Shown here: one piece after another, positions 18,696 through 30,462 of the stretch
Layout of the letters: each line of letters begins with the position of its first letter
Position numbering within the stretch: the stretch's first letter is position 1
DNA from: Mixta theicola
GTDB lineage: Bacteria > Pseudomonadota > Gammaproteobacteria > Enterobacterales > Enterobacteriaceae
Direction of reading: 5' to 3'
Length of the DNA stretch: 64,000 bases
Assembly: GCF_002895925.1 (NCBI RefSeq)
Contig: NZ_NWUO01000007.1
Location: 191,725 to 255,724, forward strand
The notes under the pieces: model-generated
Databases searched by the model: none
What the model saw: the letters and a program-made list of their open reading frames with translations, nothing else
What the model was told of the DNA's origin: nothing
Translations under genes and position numbers: made by a program

Positions 18696-19386
18696 GCGCC
18701 AGCTTGCCCAGCAGCGTTTCCACCAGCAGCGAGGATTGTTTAGCGGCGACGCTAAGGAACGCTTCAAAGCTGAGATGGGATTCCTGATCGGCAACGTCAG
18801 ATATGGCGCGGATCACCACAAACGGCGTGGCGAACTGATGGCAAACGTGGCCAATGGCCGTGGCTTCCATTTCAACCGCGATCGCCTGGGGGAAGGTTGC
18901 GCGAATGCGCGCCAGCGGCTGAGCGCCGTTAATAAAGGCGTCGCCGCTCACCACCAAACCGCGTACCGCGTGCAGATTCAGCTGGTTAATACATGCTTCT
19001 GCGGCAGCAATCAGTGAACCGTCGGCCGGGAAAGCCGCCGGGCAGCCCGCCATTTGACCCGGCTCATAGCCGAAGGCGGTCACGTCCGCATCGTGATAGC
19101 GCACCTCGTCCGATACCACAATATCGCCCACCTTCAGCGCGGGGGCCAGCCCGCCCGCCGATCCGGTATTGATAATAAAGTCAGGACGGCAGCGCTCCAG
19201 CAGCAGCGCGGTGCCCAGCGCGGCGGAAACTTTACCGATCCCTGATTTCAACAGCGCCACCTCCACGCCGTTCAGGGTGCCGGTATAAATTTCGCAGCCG
19301 GCGATAGAAATAGTCTGACGGTTCTCGATTTTATCGCGCAGTAGTATGACTTCCTGCTCCATTGCGCCAATAATGCCTGCTTTCAT
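18688..19386 (-). CDS. mtnN: 5'-methylthioadenosine/S-adenosylhomocysteine nucleosidase
   Basis: 232 residues, the same size as E. coli MtnN. It begins [13 protein letters not shown], with the catalytic Glu of the family, and contains [21 protein letters not shown] for ribosyl binding, and the catalytic Asp in RAISDVAD. It cleaves methylthioadenosine, S-adenosylhomocysteine and 5'-deoxyadenosine, recycling by-products of polyamine, autoinducer and methylation chemistry. The open frame continues 66 codons upstream across the divergent promoter and is not used. It forms an operon with btuF and is divergent from dgt. Confidence 0.96.
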   Translation of the reverse strand: MKAGIIGAMEQEVILLRDKIENRQTISIAGCEIYTGTLNGVEVALLKSGIGKVSAALGTALLLERCRPDFIINTGSAGGLAPALKVGDIVVSDEVRYHDADVTAFGYEPGQMAGCPAAFPADGSLIAAAEACINQLNLHAVRGLVVSGDAFINGAQPLARIRATFPQAIAVEMEATAIGHVCHQFATPFVVIRAISDVADQESHLSFEAFLSVAAKQSSLLVETLLGKLARG

Positions 19387-19491
19387 TGGGTTACTCGCTA
19401 AGTAATTAAAGTGGAATTCAGCGTTTGAACTGTTGCATAGTCTATCACAGGCCCACGGCAAGATGTTTTCATGCAGAAACAAGGGGAAGCG

Positions 19492-20982
19492 ATGGATAAG
19501 ATTAATTTCCGGCAGCGCATCAGTTTTCAGCGCCCGTGGAACAGCCGGGAAGCGCCGCAGGGCGAATATGCCATTACCCGCCATTTTGAAAGCGACCGTG
19601 GGCGTATTATCAATTCAGCGGCCATCCGCCGTTTACAGCAGAAAACTCAGGTATTTCCGCTGGAGCGTAACGCTGCCGTGCGTTCACGCCTGACGCATTC
19701 ACTGGAAGTTCAGCAGACCGGGCGTTATATCGCTAAAGAGATCCTTGAAACGCTGAAAACGCGCGGCGGCCTGGAAAAATATGGCCTGCAGGAGCTCTCC
19801 GGCGCGTTCGAAAGCCTGGTGGAAATGGCCTGTCTGCTGCATGATGTGGGCAACCCGCCTTTCGGTCACTTTGGCGAAGCGGCGATTAACGACTGGTTTG
19901 ACGCCCACTTACCGGCCGAGCTGGTGGATCCGCTGGTGGCCGGCGTGGATGACGCGGCGCAGCAGGCGGACTTCAGCGCGCTGAACGCAACGATCCGTCA
20001 GGATCTCTGTCATTTCGAAGGCAACGCGCAGGCGATTCGCCTGGTCCATACGCTGCTGCAGCTAAACCTGACCTACAGCCAGGTTGCCTGTATTTTAAAA
20101 TACACCGCGCCCGCCTGGTGGCAGGGCGAAAAGCCGGCGCAGTTCGCTACGCTGATGAAAAAGCCGGGCTTTTATCTTTCCGAGCGTCACTATATTGCCG
20201 AACTGCGAGCGGCCACGCAGCTGCAGGAATATCATCGTTTTCCATTAACCTGGATCATGGAAGCGGCAGATGACATTTCCTACTGTATCGCCGACCTGGA
20301 TGATGCGGTGGAAAAGGCCATCTTCAACGTCGATACGCTGTATGGCTATCTGGAAAAGCTGTGGGGACCGGTGCGTTCCGGCGATGCCTTCAGCCGCACC
20401 ATCGGCTATGCCTGGCGCGAGGCAAACGGAAAAAAAATTCGCGGCCGAAGCGATCAGTTTTTTATGTCGCTGCGCGTTAGCGTACAGAATGTGCTGGTTA
20501 CCCACGCCGTTAATCGATTCGTGGATAATCTGGCCGCGATTTTTAACGGCGACTTTAATCATGCGCTGCTGGAAGATGAGGGCGAAGAGGGACGGCTGCT
20601 CTCCTTATTTAAAACCGTCGCGCGCCGTCATGTATTTAATCATTCGGAAGTTGAACAGTTAGAATTACAGGGCTATCGGGTAATAAAAGGGCTGCTGGAG
20701 ATTTACCAGCCGCTGCTTGAGCTAAATTATGAAGCCTTTACCACGCTGATAGCGGAAGATTTCCTGGCCGGACATCCTATTGAAACCCGATTGTTTCATA
20801 AGCTTTCCGGCAAACACCGTCGCGCTTATCAGCAGCATATGCGCACCGTGAAAATTGAGCATAAATATCAGCGGCTGCTGTGGGAACGTTATTATCGTGC
20901 GCGTCTGATTCAGGACTATATTAGTGGAATGACCGATCTTTATGCCTGGGATGAATACCGGCGTTTAATGGCGGTTGAGTAG
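19492..20982 (+). CDS. dgt: Deoxyguanosinetriphosphate triphosphohydrolase
   Basis: 496 residues. It is an HD-domain hydrolase that converts dGTP to deoxyguanosine and triphosphate. The metal ligands are in [11 protein letters not shown] and [15 protein letters not shown], and the allosteric/core segment [20 protein letters not shown] precedes them. The ATG at 19492 follows AAGGGGAAGCG and gives MDKINFRQ, close to E. coli MAQIDFRK; a further in-frame ATG at 19471 lacks a ribosome-binding site. The gene lies upstream of degP as in E. coli. Confidence 0.95.
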   Translation: MDKINFRQRISFQRPWNSREAPQGEYAITRHFESDRGRIINSAAIRRLQQKTQVFPLERNAAVRSRLTHSLEVQQTGRYIAKEILETLKTRGGLEKYGLQELSGAFESLVEMACLLHDVGNPPFGHFGEAAINDWFDAHLPAELVDPLVAGVDDAAQQADFSALNATIRQDLCHFEGNAQAIRLVHTLLQLNLTYSQVACILKYTAPAWWQGEKPAQFATLMKKPGFYLSERHYIAELRAATQLQEYHRFPLTWIMEAADDISYCIADLDDAVEKAIFNVDTLYGYLEKLWGPVRSGDAFSRTIGYAWREANGKKIRGRSDQFFMSLRVSVQNVLVTHAVNRFVDNLAAIFNGDFNHALLEDEGEEGRLLSLFKTVARRHVFNHSEVEQLELQGYRVIKGLLEIYQPLLELNYEAFTTLIAEDFLAGHPIETRLFHKLSGKHRRAYQQHMRTVKIEHKYQRLLWERYYRARLIQDYISGMTDLYAWDEYRRLMAVE

Positions 20983-21049
20983 TGAAGTAATAAAAGGAGT
21001 TTTGTAAAGATGCAGAATATTTTTTTACTTTTGCCAAAAAGTTACTGAT

Positions 21050-21077
21050 GAACTTTGCGGTAAAAATTTAATCTCAT
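21050..21077 (+). promoter_or_regulatory. Probable sigma-E promoter of degP
   Basis: GAACTT at 21050-21055, a 16-base spacer, then TCTCAT at 21072-21077. This fits the extracytoplasmic sigma-E pattern (GGAACTT, about 16 bases, TCTGA) and lies about 55 bp before the degP start, the same place as the known E. coli promoter. Confidence 0.7.
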
Positions 21078-21131
21078 CAACACGGCCAAAATGATGGTCA
21101 GCTTCATTGATCCAATACGAGTAACAGACGA

Positions 21132-22556
21132 ATGAAAAAAACAGCTCTTGTATTAAGCGCATTAGCTCTTAGCCTGGGAATGGCGATGAGCCCGACTTAC
21201 GTTATGGCTGCTGAAACAGCCTCCTCCTCCACTCAACAGCTTCCCAGCCTGGCGCCAATGCTGGAAAAAGTGATGCCGTCAGTCGTCAGCATCAACGTTG
21301 AAGGCAGCACCACGGCGAAAACGCCGCGTCTGCCGCAGCAGTTCCAGCAGTTCTTTGGCGATGACTCGCCGTTCTGCCAGGACGGATCGCCGTTCCTGAA
21401 CACGCCGATGTGCCAGGGCGCAGCGCCTGGCGGCAATGCACCACAGCAAAAATTCCGCGCGCTGGGTTCCGGCGTGGTGATTAATGCGGAAAAAGGGTAT
21501 GTGGTCACCAACAATCACGTGGTGGACAACGCAACCAAAATTCAGGTGCAGCTCAGCGACGGGCGGCGCTATGACGCAAAAGTGATCGGTAAAGATCCGC
21601 GCTCTGATATTGCGCTGATTCAGCTCCAGGATTTTAAAAATCTTACCGCGATTAAAATGACCGATTCTGACAACCTGCGTGTCGGTGATTATACGGTAGC
21701 GATCGGTAACCCGTACGGGCTGGGCGAAACCGTCACGTCCGGCATCGTCTCCGCGCTGGGCCGTAGCGGCCTGAACGTGGAAAATTACGAGAACTTTATC
21801 CAGACCGATGCGGCCATTAACCGCGGTAACTCCGGCGGCGCGCTGGTTAACCTGAATGGCGAGCTGATCGGGATTAATACCGCCATCCTCGCCCCGGACG
21901 GCGGCAACATCGGTATCGGCTTCGCCATTCCCAGCAATATGGTGAAAAATCTGACCGCCCAGATGGTGGAATATGGTCAGGTGAAACGCGGCGAGCTGGG
22001 CATCATGGGAACCGAGCTGAATTCTGAGCTGGCGAAAGCGATGAAAGTGGATGCTCAGCGCGGAGCCTTTGTCAGCCAGGTTATGCCGAAGTCTTCCGCC
22101 GCTAAAGCGGGTATTAAGGCGGGCGACGTGATTATTTCGCTGAATAAAAAACAGATCTCCAGCTTTGCCGCGCTGCGTGCTGAAGTCGGCTCGCTGCCGG
22201 TTGGCACTAAGCTGGAGCTGGGCCTGCTGCGTGACGGTAAACCGCTGACGGTAACGGTCGAACTGCAGCAAAGCTCGCAGGATAACGTCGATTCCGCAAC
22301 GATTTATACCGGCATTGAAGGCGCTGGTCTGAGCAACGCGGAGGTGAACGGTCAGAAGGGCGTGCGGGTAGACAGCGTTAAGCCTGGCAGCGCCGCGGCG
22401 CGTATCGGTCTGAAAAAAGACGATATGATCCTTGGCGTTAACCAGCAGCCGGTGGCTAACCTCGGCGAGCTGCGTAAAATCCTTGATACCAAGCCGTCCG
22501 TGCTGGCGCTAAATATTAAACGCGGCGACAGCAATATCTATCTGTTAATGCAATAA
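21132..22556 (+). CDS. degP: Periplasmic serine protease/chaperone DegP (HtrA)
   Basis: 474 residues with a signal peptide ending at about residue 26. The trypsin-like triad is His129 (VVTNNHVVD), Asp159 (DPRSDIALIQ) and Ser234 (NRGNSGGAL). Two Cys (82 and 94) in the LA loop match those that form a disulfide in E. coli DegP. PDZ1 starts near 285 and PDZ2 near 390, each with a carboxylate-binding loop. It degrades or refolds misfolded periplasmic and outer-membrane proteins, and acts with the Skp and BamA encoded further right. Regulation by sigma-E is suggested by the upstream site. Confidence 0.97.
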   Translation: MKKTALVLSALALSLGMAMSPTYVMAAETASSSTQQLPSLAPMLEKVMPSVVSINVEGSTTAKTPRLPQQFQQFFGDDSPFCQDGSPFLNTPMCQGAAPGGNAPQQKFRALGSGVVINAEKGYVVTNNHVVDNATKIQVQLSDGRRYDAKVIGKDPRSDIALIQLQDFKNLTAIKMTDSDNLRVGDYTVAIGNPYGLGETVTSGIVSALGRSGLNVENYENFIQTDAAINRGNSGGALVNLNGELIGINTAILAPDGGNIGIGFAIPSNMVKNLTAQMVEYGQVKRGELGIMGTELNSELAKAMKVDAQRGAFVSQVMPKSSAAKAGIKAGDVIISLNKKQISSFAALRAEVGSLPVGTKLELGLLRDGKPLTVTVELQQSSQDNVDSATIYTGIEGAGLSNAEVNGQKGVRVDSVKPGSAAARIGLKKDDMILGVNQQPVANLGELRKILDTKPSVLALNIKRGDSNIYLLMQ

Positions 22557-22597
22557 CGCTTTTCCTGCGGGTTACTCCGCAGAGAGTGTGAGTGATC

Positions 22598-22631
22598 AAC
22601 GGCCCGACGGCCTGCTCGTCGGGCCGTTTTT
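22598..22631 (+). terminator. Terminator of degP
   Basis: Twelve-bp stem AACGGCCCGACG/CGTCGGGCCGTT (22598-22609 with 22617-22628) followed by a short T run. Confidence 0.88.
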
Positions 22632-22747
22632 AGTTTGTGAGATTGCCTGCAAATTTATTAACCGGAGCGGCGCTTGATGCAATTGCCCAATGCTTCACCG
22701 CAGTCGCCAACGTATGCTGCTTCTTCAAGTCCCGGCTGGAGTGAATA

Positions 22748-23905
22748 ATGGCTAACTATTACCTGGATGCTCGTCTGGCCCAGGATATTGTGGCGCGTAC
22801 CATGAAAATTATCGACAGTAACGTCAACGTCATGGATGCCCGTGGCCGGATTATCGGCAGCGGCGATCGGGAGCGTATTGGTGAATTGCACGAAGGCGCG
22901 CTGCTGGCGCTGTCGCAGGCGCGCGTAGTAGATATTGACGAGGCCGTCGCGCGTCATCTGCACGGCGTACGGCCCGGCATCAATTTACCGCTGCGTATTG
23001 CCGGTGACATTGTTGGCGTGATCGGCCTGACCGGCGATCCCGTTTCGCTACGTCAGTACGGCGAGCTGGTTTGTATGACGGCGGAGATGATGCTGGAACA
23101 GGCGCGACTGCTGCATATGCTGGCGCAGGATAGCCGTCTGCGCGAAGAGCTGGTGCTGAATCTGATCCGTAGCGAAACCCTTTCTCCGGCGCTGATGGCG
23201 TGGGCGCAGCGGTTGGGTATCGATCTTAACCAGCCGCGCGTGGTTGCGGTGGTCGAGGTCGATAGCGGGCAGCTGGGCGTGGATAGCGCTATGGCTGAGC
23301 TGCAGCAGCTGCAGACGCTGCTGACCATGCCGGAGCGCGACAACCTGATCGCGATTGTTTCTCTCACGGAAATGGTGGTGCTGAAGCCGGCGCTGAATGC
23401 GCATGGCCGTTACGATCAGGATGAGCATCGGCGGCGCGTTGAACAACTGTTAGGGCGTATGAAGGAGAGCGGACACCTGCGCATTCGCATTGCGCTGGGC
23501 AACTATTTTACCGGCGAGGGCAGTATTGCCCGTTCTTACCGTACGGCGCGGACGACGATGAGCGTGGGCAAACAGCGAATGCCGGAACAGCGCAGCTTTT
23601 TTTATCAGGATTTAGTGCTGCCGGTGCTGCTTGATAGCCTGCGCGGCGGCTGGCAGGCTAATGAACTGTCGCGGCCGCTGGCGAAGCTGAAGGCGATGGA
23701 TAATAACGGGCTGCTGCGGCGCACGTTAATTTCCTGGTTCAGTAATAACGTGCAGCCCTCGGCCACCGCACGGGCGCTGTTTATTCATCGCAATACGCTG
23801 GAGTACCGGCTGAACCGGATTTCTGAATTGACCGGGCTTAACCTGGGCCATTTTGACGATCGGCTGCTGCTGTACGTGGCGCTACAGCTGGATGAGCAAC
23901 CCTGA
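22748..23905 (+). CDS. cdaR: Carbohydrate diacid regulator CdaR
   Basis: 385 residues, full length. An N-terminal putative sugar-diacid recognition domain (MDARGRIIGSGDRERIGELHEG) is followed by a GGDEF-like middle and a C-terminal PucR-type helix-turn-helix with the hallmark IHRNTLEYRLNRISELTG. In E. coli it activates the glucarate/galactarate/glycerate genes (gar, gud). Those targets are not in this window. It is a single gene between degP and yaeH. Confidence 0.95.
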   Translation: MANYYLDARLAQDIVARTMKIIDSNVNVMDARGRIIGSGDRERIGELHEGALLALSQARVVDIDEAVARHLHGVRPGINLPLRIAGDIVGVIGLTGDPVSLRQYGELVCMTAEMMLEQARLLHMLAQDSRLREELVLNLIRSETLSPALMAWAQRLGIDLNQPRVVAVVEVDSGQLGVDSAMAELQQLQTLLTMPERDNLIAIVSLTEMVVLKPALNAHGRYDQDEHRRRVEQLLGRMKESGHLRIRIALGNYFTGEGSIARSYRTARTTMSVGKQRMPEQRSFFYQDLVLPVLLDSLRGGWQANELSRPLAKLKAMDNNGLLRRTLISWFSNNVQPSATARALFIHRNTLEYRLNRISELTGLNLGHFDDRLLLYVALQLDEQP

Positions 23906-23909
23906 AGGG

Positions 23910-23937
23910 AATACGCCGCGCCGCACGGCGGCGTATT
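23910..23937. terminator. Hairpin between convergent cdaR and yaeH
   Basis: AATACGCCGC (23910-23919) pairs with GCGGCGTATT (23928-23937). The stem is strong but no T run follows on either strand, so it may be a bidirectional 3'-end barrier rather than a classical terminator. Confidence 0.5.
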
Positions 23938-23997
23938 AAGATGCTGACAAACCCGGCGCGCGGAGCGTTCAGGCGCGCTGCCGGCAATTTTATTGCC

Positions 23998-24390
23998 TTA
24001 GCGGCTGTTGCGCGTCAGCTTATCCAGATCGGATTCGATTTCGGCGATTTTGTTGGAAACCACGCTTTCCAGATGGCGCAAATCATCAAGAATTTTACGC
24101 TTCAGGTCGATTTCCACCTGGTCGCGCTGGCAGATTTGATCTAGCTCATCAATGACATAGCGTAGGTTAGGGCTGATCTCCTGCACTTCTTTGTAACCTT
24201 GCCCGATGCCCTCTGCCACGACGGTTTTACGCTGGCGTGGATATTTAAATTTAACGCTTTTGGCAAAAAATTCGCCTTTATCTTTACGAAAGTAAATTTT
24301 CAGGATGTCATTATTCGCTTCCTGACGCAGGCTGTAGCGATCGATCTCTTCCGGATTGGAAATGCCCAGGCTTTTTAAATTGTCATACAT
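23998..24390 (-). CDS. yaeH: UPF0325 family protein YaeH
   Basis: 130 residues, beginning [24 protein letters not shown], the conserved start of the UPF0325/DUF3461 family. The C-terminal half is helical, charged and probably coiled-coil ([21 protein letters not shown]). AGGAAA precedes the ATG at 24390; the frame continues 13 codons upstream without support. The function is unknown. It sits between cdaR and dapD as in E. coli. Confidence 0.92.
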   Translation of the reverse strand: MYDNLKSLGISNPEEIDRYSLRQEANNDILKIYFRKDKGEFFAKSVKFKYPRQRKTVVAEGIGQGYKEVQEISPNLRYVIDELDQICQRDQVEIDLKRKILDDLRHLESVVSNKIAEIESDLDKLTRNSR

Positions 24391-24729
24391 GGCGATGTTT
24401 CCTGTAAACGTGAAATTAGGGCGTCGCAACTGTTCCGTTACACCTTATTTCGGCCCCAACGCTGTACGGACATCCTGCTGAAACAGAAAAAAGGGCCTGT
24501 CATCACTGTAGACATAAACGACGACTTTCGGGAAATTGCGCCGCAGAAATGACGGAAATGAATTATCGCCCGCGTAAAAAATAAACGCACCTGTAATTTG
24601 CAGGCCGGGCAAAGCGGCGCGGATAACGACCAGGCGGAAACAGAGCGGAAGCCGGAACGGCGCTTAATAATGGCGAGAGAAAAGGATGGGAATTTGCCCT
24701 GCCGGGGAGGCAGGGCAGGGCGTCAGGCT
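24391..24729. other. yaeH-dapD spacer with a probable dapD terminator
   Basis: 339 bp with no gene that resembles a family; a plus-strand open frame starting at 24598 runs antisense into dapD and is not credible. The stem GCCCTGCC (24696-24703)/GGCAGGGC (24709-24716) directly follows the dapD stop on the minus strand and is the likely dapD terminator, though its T run is weak. The remainder should hold the yaeH promoter, which cannot be placed with confidence. Confidence 0.5.
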
Positions 24730-25557
24730 TTATTCATCAATGGTGCGCAGCAGCTCATTGATGCCAACCTTACCGCGCGTTTTCGCATCGACTTTCTTCA
24801 CAATAACCGCACAGTAGAGGCTGTAAGAGCCATCTTTTGACGGCAGATTGCCGGATACCACCACCGAGCCTGCCGGAACGCGGCCATAATGGATTTCGCC
24901 GGTTTCACGATCGTAAATTTTGGTGCTTTGACCAATATAAACGCCCATAGAAATCACCGAACCTTCTTCAACGATCACGCCTTCCACGATTTCCGAACGC
25001 GCGCCGATAAAGCAGTTGTCTTCGATGATGGTCGGGTTAGCCTGCAGCGGCTCCAGCACGCCGCCGATGCCTACGCCGCCGGACAGGTGAACGTTTTTAC
25101 CAATCTGAGCACAGGAGCCTACGGTCGCCCAGGTATCAACCATTGAACCTTCATCAACCCATGCGCCGATATTGACGTAAGAAGGCATCAGGACGGTATT
25201 ACGGGCGATAAAAGCGCCCTGACGTACTGCCGCCGGCGGCACAACGCGGAAGCCCTCTTTTTTGAAACGCGCTTCATCATAAGCCGCAAATTTCATCGGC
25301 ACTTTGTCGTAAAAACGGCTTTCAGCGCCTTCGATTACCTGATTGTCATTGATACGGAAAGAGAGCAGCACCGCTTTTTTCAGCCACTGATGCGTGACCC
25401 ACTGGCCATCAATCTTTTCGGCTACGCGCAGGGCGCCGCTGTCCAGCAGGGCAATAACCTGCTCTACGGCTGCGCGGGTGGCGGAATCTACGCTGGTGGG
25501 CGTGATGTCGGCACGGCGCTCAAATGCGCTCTCAATGACACTCTGTAACTGTTGCAT
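24730..25557 (-). CDS. dapD: 2,3,4,5-tetrahydropyridine-2,6-dicarboxylate N-succinyltransferase
   Basis: 275 residues including the start Met, near-identical to E. coli DapD. An N-terminal helical domain ([18 protein letters not shown]) is followed by a left-handed beta helix built of hexapeptide repeats ([37 protein letters not shown]). It succinylates tetrahydrodipicolinate in the lysine/diaminopimelate pathway. The start MQQLQ at 25557 follows E. coli, but AGGA lies only five bases before an ATG two codons upstream (25563), giving MQMQQLQ, which may be the true start. Confidence 0.95.
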   Translation of the reverse strand: MQQLQSVIESAFERRADITPTSVDSATRAAVEQVIALLDSGALRVAEKIDGQWVTHQWLKKAVLLSFRINDNQVIEGAESRFYDKVPMKFAAYDEARFKKEGFRVVPPAAVRQGAFIARNTVLMPSYVNIGAWVDEGSMVDTWATVGSCAQIGKNVHLSGGVGIGGVLEPLQANPTIIEDNCFIGARSEIVEGVIVEEGSVISMGVYIGQSTKIYDRETGEIHYGRVPAGSVVVSGNLPSKDGSYSLYCAVIVKKVDAKTRGKVGINELLRTIDE

Positions 25558-25649
25558 TTGCATTTTCATCCTGGGTTTTGCATTCACCGTCGGGCAGCGT
25601 CGCTGCTGGCCCGATAGTTTAGTGAACGACGGTGTAATAAAGATCGGAA

Positions 25650-28304
25650 TCACACTTTATCGTTTGGATTAAGGGCCTCTGTCAACCGTTGTTGCAGCTT
25701 ATGGCGCAAATTGGCGCTCAGCGCCCGGCGCTCGTTATCGGCCAGAATAAACAGGTCCTCGACCCGCTCGCCGATGGTGCTGATGCGCGCGCCGTGCAGC
25801 GAAATGCCCAAATCGGCAAAAACTTCGCCTACCTGCGCCAGCAGGCCGGGACGATCGAGCGCGATCAGCTCAAGCCAGGTGCGACGTTCGTTAAAAGAAG
25901 GCAGAAAACGCACCTCGGTATCGACGTTAAAGTGTTTCAGCTTGGCCGACTGGCGGCGGGTGCGCAGCGGCGTCCAGCTGGTTTGCGTAATCGCCTGTTC
26001 CAGCGCCTGGATAATCATCTGGTGACGATCCGCCGCCAACGGGCTGCCGTCCGGCTCCAGCACGATAAAGGTATCCATCGCCATACCGTCGCGGCTGGTA
26101 AAGATCTGCGCATCATGCACGCTGAGATTACGGCGATCCAGCTCTCCCGCAACGGCGGCGAACAGATAGGGCCGGTCCGGGCTCCAGATAAAGATCTCGG
26201 TGCCGCCGCGCGTCGCCTGCGGGCTGACCAATACCAGCGGCTTGTGCAAGTCGTGGTTCATCAAATGACGCGCATGCCAGGCCAGCTGGTTAGGCGTATG
26301 GCGCAGGAAATAGTCGGCGCGACAGCGGCTCCAGATTTGGTGCAGCGCCTCTTCATTAATGTTGTCCATGCGCAGCAGGGCTAACGCCTGCAGACGATGA
26401 TGGCGCACGCGTTCGCGCAGGTCGGGCGAGTTTTCCATCCCGCGTCGCAGCTGTTTTTCCGTAGCGAAAAACAGTTCGCGCAACAGGCTCTGTTTCCAGC
26501 TATTCCACAGCGTTTCGTTGGTGGCGCAAATATCCGCCACCGTCAGGCAGACCAGATAGCGCAGGCGATTTTCATTCTGGATCACCTCAGCGAACTGCTG
26601 GATAACCGTCGGATCCTGAATATCGCGGCGCTGAGCGGTAACCGACATCAGCAGGTGATAGCGCACCAGCCAGGCAACCAGCTGCGCCTCGCGTGAGTTC
26701 AGGCCGTGCAGCTCGGCAAAGGCCAGCACATCCTGCGCGCCGAGAATGGAGTGGTCGCCGCCGCGGCCTTTGGCAATATCGTGAAACAGCGCCGCCAGCA
26801 GCAGCAGCTCCGGCTGCGGCAGACGCGGCCACAGCTCAACGCAAAGCGGATGGCGCGAGCGGGTCTCTTCGCTGGCGAAGCTTTCCAGCTTTTGCAGTAC
26901 GCGAATGGTGTGTTCATCCACCGTGTAAGCATGAAACAGATCGAACTGCATCTGCCCGACGATTTTACTCCACTGCGGCATATAGGCGGACAGAACGCTG
27001 TGACGATGCATCGGCACCAGCGCCCGGCTGACCGCGCCCGGATGGCGCAAAATGGCGAAAAAGTAACGCCGGGCCTCCGGCAGGTTACAGAGCGGCTGCT
27101 GCAAATTACGGCGCGCATAGCGCAGCTGACGCAGCGTGGACGAGTAGATGCCTTTGATATTTTCATTGCGCACCATCACCCAGAACATACGCATAATCGC
27201 TTCCGGCTGGCGGCTGAACAGCGCATCATCGCGTAAATCGATCAGGCTGCCGCGCAGCTGAAAATCTTCATCAATCGGCTGCGGCTTATCGGTTTCGTCC
27301 AGCGCCAGAATCGCATCGTCAAACAGTTGAAGCAGCATCTGATTCAGTTCGCCAATGCGCCGCGTAACGCGGAAAAAGTCCTTCATCATCCGCTCGACCG
27401 GTTCGTTACCCTCGCCCTGGTAATCCAGGCATTGCGCGACGGTGAGCTGGCGATCGAACAGCAGGCGGTTATCGTAGCGGGGCAGGGTAAGGTGCAGGGC
27501 GAAACGGATGCGCCAGAGAAATGCCTGACATTCGTTCAGCTCATTGCGCTCCGCTTCGGTGAGGAAACCGAAGCCGACCATCTCGTCCAGCGACGTGGCG
27601 CCGAAGTGGCGGCGCGCCACCCACAGCAGCGTATGAATATCGCGCAGGCCGCCGGGGCTGCTTTTAATATCCGGCTCCAGATTATAGCTGGTACCGTGAT
27701 AGCGTTTATGTCGCTCCTGCTGCTCGGCGATTTTGGCGGCGTAAAAGTGCGAGGAGGGCCAGAAGCCGTCGCTGAAAATGTGCTTTTGCAGCTCAAGAAA
27801 CAGCGCCACGTCGCCAACCAGCATACGAGATTCAATCAGGTTGGTGGCGACGGTTAAATCAGCAAGCCCTTCCAGCAGGCACTCTTCCAGCGTGCGCACG
27901 CTATGGCCAACCTCCAGCTTAAGATCCCACAGCAGCGTTAACAGTTTGCTGGCCTGCGCCGCCGCCTGTTCGTTTAGCGGTTTGCGGCTAAGGATCAGCA
28001 GGTCAATGTCAGAAAGCGGATGCAGCTCGCCGCGACCAAAGCCGCCTACCGCGACCAGCGAAATGCCATCGCACGCCTCAAAGCCGTAAAAACGCCACAG
28101 GCGACGCAGCAAAGTATCAATACACAGCGTTCGGGCATCGATCAATGTCGCGACATCTTCCCCGGCGTCAAACGCGGCGGCAAGATGCTGCTGGAAGCGT
28201 TCAAGATGCTGCTTTAGCAGCTCGCGCGTGAGCTGCGTATCGTCCCAGCCTGACGCGGATTCGGCCAGGCCACTTATTACTTCATCGGTCACGCCATTGC
28301 GCAT
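25650..28304 (-). CDS. glnD: Bifunctional uridylyltransferase/uridylyl-removing enzyme GlnD
   Basis: 884 residues. The N-terminal nucleotidyltransferase has [19 protein letters not shown], with the two metal-binding Asp. The HD hydrolase domain has [14 protein letters not shown] near residue 510, and two ACT domains fill the last 180 residues ([20 protein letters not shown] and [20 protein letters not shown]). It senses glutamine and adds or removes UMP on PII proteins GlnB/GlnK, setting glutamine synthetase activity and NtrBC signalling. It lies between map and dapD on the minus strand with 92 bp to dapD. Confidence 0.97.
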   Translation of the reverse strand: MRNGVTDEVISGLAESASGWDDTQLTRELLKQHLERFQQHLAAAFDAGEDVATLIDARTLCIDTLLRRLWRFYGFEACDGISLVAVGGFGRGELHPLSDIDLLILSRKPLNEQAAAQASKLLTLLWDLKLEVGHSVRTLEECLLEGLADLTVATNLIESRMLVGDVALFLELQKHIFSDGFWPSSHFYAAKIAEQQERHKRYHGTSYNLEPDIKSSPGGLRDIHTLLWVARRHFGATSLDEMVGFGFLTEAERNELNECQAFLWRIRFALHLTLPRYDNRLLFDRQLTVAQCLDYQGEGNEPVERMMKDFFRVTRRIGELNQMLLQLFDDAILALDETDKPQPIDEDFQLRGSLIDLRDDALFSRQPEAIMRMFWVMVRNENIKGIYSSTLRQLRYARRNLQQPLCNLPEARRYFFAILRHPGAVSRALVPMHRHSVLSAYMPQWSKIVGQMQFDLFHAYTVDEHTIRVLQKLESFASEETRSRHPLCVELWPRLPQPELLLLAALFHDIAKGRGGDHSILGAQDVLAFAELHGLNSREAQLVAWLVRYHLLMSVTAQRRDIQDPTVIQQFAEVIQNENRLRYLVCLTVADICATNETLWNSWKQSLLRELFFATEKQLRRGMENSPDLRERVRHHRLQALALLRMDNINEEALHQIWSRCRADYFLRHTPNQLAWHARHLMNHDLHKPLVLVSPQATRGGTEIFIWSPDRPYLFAAVAGELDRRNLSVHDAQIFTSRDGMAMDTFIVLEPDGSPLAADRHQMIIQALEQAITQTSWTPLRTRRQSAKLKHFNVDTEVRFLPSFNERRTWLELIALDRPGLLAQVGEVFADLGISLHGARISTIGERVEDLFILADNERRALSANLRHKLQQRLTEALNPNDKV

Positions 28305-28330
28305 TGAAGAGTTGCTCCGCTTTCGCCATA

Positions 28331-28356
28331 AAAAAAGCCGACGTGAAGTCGGCTTT
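28331..28356 (-). terminator. Terminator of map
   Basis: On the minus strand AAAGCCGAC, loop TTCAC, GTCGGCTTT, then further T residues to 28331. It lies 33 bp after the map stop and just ahead of glnD, so glnD probably has its own promoter or depends on read-through. Confidence 0.85.
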
Positions 28357-28388
28357 CGTTAAACCTCGGTCAGGCGGGTGTCGCGCCC

Positions 28389-29183
28389 TCAGGCTTCGTT
28401 TACCAGCACTGCCGGAATGGTGTCATCTTTACGCAAAGTAAGAATCTCACAGCCGTTTTCCGTCACCACAATAGTATGCTCATACTGTGCCGACAAGCTG
28501 CGATCTTTGGTTTTTACCGTCCAGCCATCTTTCATGCTGCGGATGCGGTAATCGCCGGCGTTCACCATCGGTTCAACGGTAAAAGTCATGCCCGGCTGCA
28601 GCACAACGCCGCCGTCGTCGGCATCATAATGCAGCACCTGCGGCTCTTCATGAAAGCCTTTGCCGATACCGTGTCCGCAATATTCACGCACGACGGAAAA
28701 ATCCTGCGCTTCGACGAATTTCTGAATCTCGCGGCCCAGCGTGCGCAGGCGAATGCCCGGCTTCACCAGACGCAGCGCCAGATAGAGGCTTTCCTGAGTA
28801 ATGCGGCACAGACGCTCGCCCTGAATGGTCGGTTTGCCGACGAGATACATTTTCGAGGTATCGCCGTGATATTCGTCTTTAATCACCGTCACGTCGATAT
28901 TGACGATATCGCCATCTTTCAGCAGTTTGTCGTCGCTGGGGATACCGTGACAAACCACGTCATTAACGGAGATACAGACTGATTTCGGGAAGCCGTGATA
29001 GCCGAGGCTGGCAGAAACGGCGTGCTGCGTATTCACGATATAATCGTGGCAAAGGCGATCGAGTTCACCGGTGGAAACGCCTGGTTTTACGTAAGGCTCG
29101 ATCATCTCCAGCACTTCAGCGGCAAGACGTCCCGCCACGCGCATTTTTTCGATTTCTTCTGAGGTTTTAATTGAAATTGTCAT
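28389..29183 (-). CDS. map: Methionine aminopeptidase, type I
   Basis: 264 residues, the same as E. coli Map. The five metal ligands are visible: two Asp in NIDVTVIKDEYHGD, His in CGHGIGKGFHEEP, Glu in FTVEPM and Glu in QYEHTIVVTENG. It removes the initiator methionine from nascent proteins and is essential. It is divergent from rpsB, and their shared spacer contains the rpsB promoter and leader. Confidence 0.97.
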   Translation of the reverse strand: MTISIKTSEEIEKMRVAGRLAAEVLEMIEPYVKPGVSTGELDRLCHDYIVNTQHAVSASLGYHGFPKSVCISVNDVVCHGIPSDDKLLKDGDIVNIDVTVIKDEYHGDTSKMYLVGKPTIQGERLCRITQESLYLALRLVKPGIRLRTLGREIQKFVEAQDFSVVREYCGHGIGKGFHEEPQVLHYDADDGGVVLQPGMTFTVEPMVNAGDYRIRSMKDGWTVKTKDRSLSAQYEHTIVVTENGCEILTLRKDDTIPAVLVNEA

Positions 29184-29354
29184 TAATTTTATCCGCAGTT
29201 GCCGTCATTTTCGACAATAATAGAGCAAGTGGTGCCATGTTAGCAGGTCGGCCAGTGGGCTGCCACTGAGCGTTTATCGACTGCTGACGGTAATGGTCAT
29301 CATTACGCAATGGCAGCGGCATATCATGCGCTGCGAAAACGACGCGAACAATTA

Positions 29355-29384
29355 TTGGCGTCAAATCGTGCTTTATGGTATAAA
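29355..29384 (+). promoter_or_regulatory. Probable rpsB promoter
   Basis: TTGGCG (29355-29360), 18-bp spacer, TATAAA (29379-29384), then the GC-rich discriminator GCGCGCC. The GC-rich discriminator is typical of growth-rate and ppGpp-controlled ribosomal promoters. Confidence 0.6.
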
Positions 29385-29390
29385 GCGCGC

Positions 29391-30274
<884 letters not shown>

Positions 30275-30320
30275 TAAGGTTTGCTCTGTACAGAGCCCTT
30301 ATCATTCAGATGTGATCTGT

Positions 30321-30351
30321 AAGGGGCCGATTATGGCCCCTTTATTTTTTT
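30321..30351 (+). terminator. Attenuator between rpsB and tsf
   Basis: AAGGGGCC (30321-30328) pairs with GGCCCCTT (30335-30342), six-base loop, then TATTTTTTTT. It would let part of the transcripts stop after rpsB, matching the partial terminator known at this place in E. coli. Confidence 0.85.
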
Positions 30352-30462
30352 AACCGCGGTCCGGCGCCTGGCCTGGCTGCGAAGTACTCCTGCTAACAGA
30401 AGCTGTTGACCCGCGGCAGGTAAAGCGGGGCAAGCAGGCAACAGACAACTGAGGAAGAGAGA

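Noticed and set aside
21279..22271. 330-codon open frame antisense to degP
   Set aside because: Composition is typical of a reverse-frame shadow; degP on the other strand is unmistakable.
23910..23937. Small regulatory RNA between cdaR and yaeH
   Set aside because: Only a single hairpin is visible, with no promoter or T tract to define an independent transcript.
24598..24840. 80-codon frame between yaeH and dapD
   Set aside because: It runs antisense into the 3' end of dapD and through its terminator; no protein-like features.
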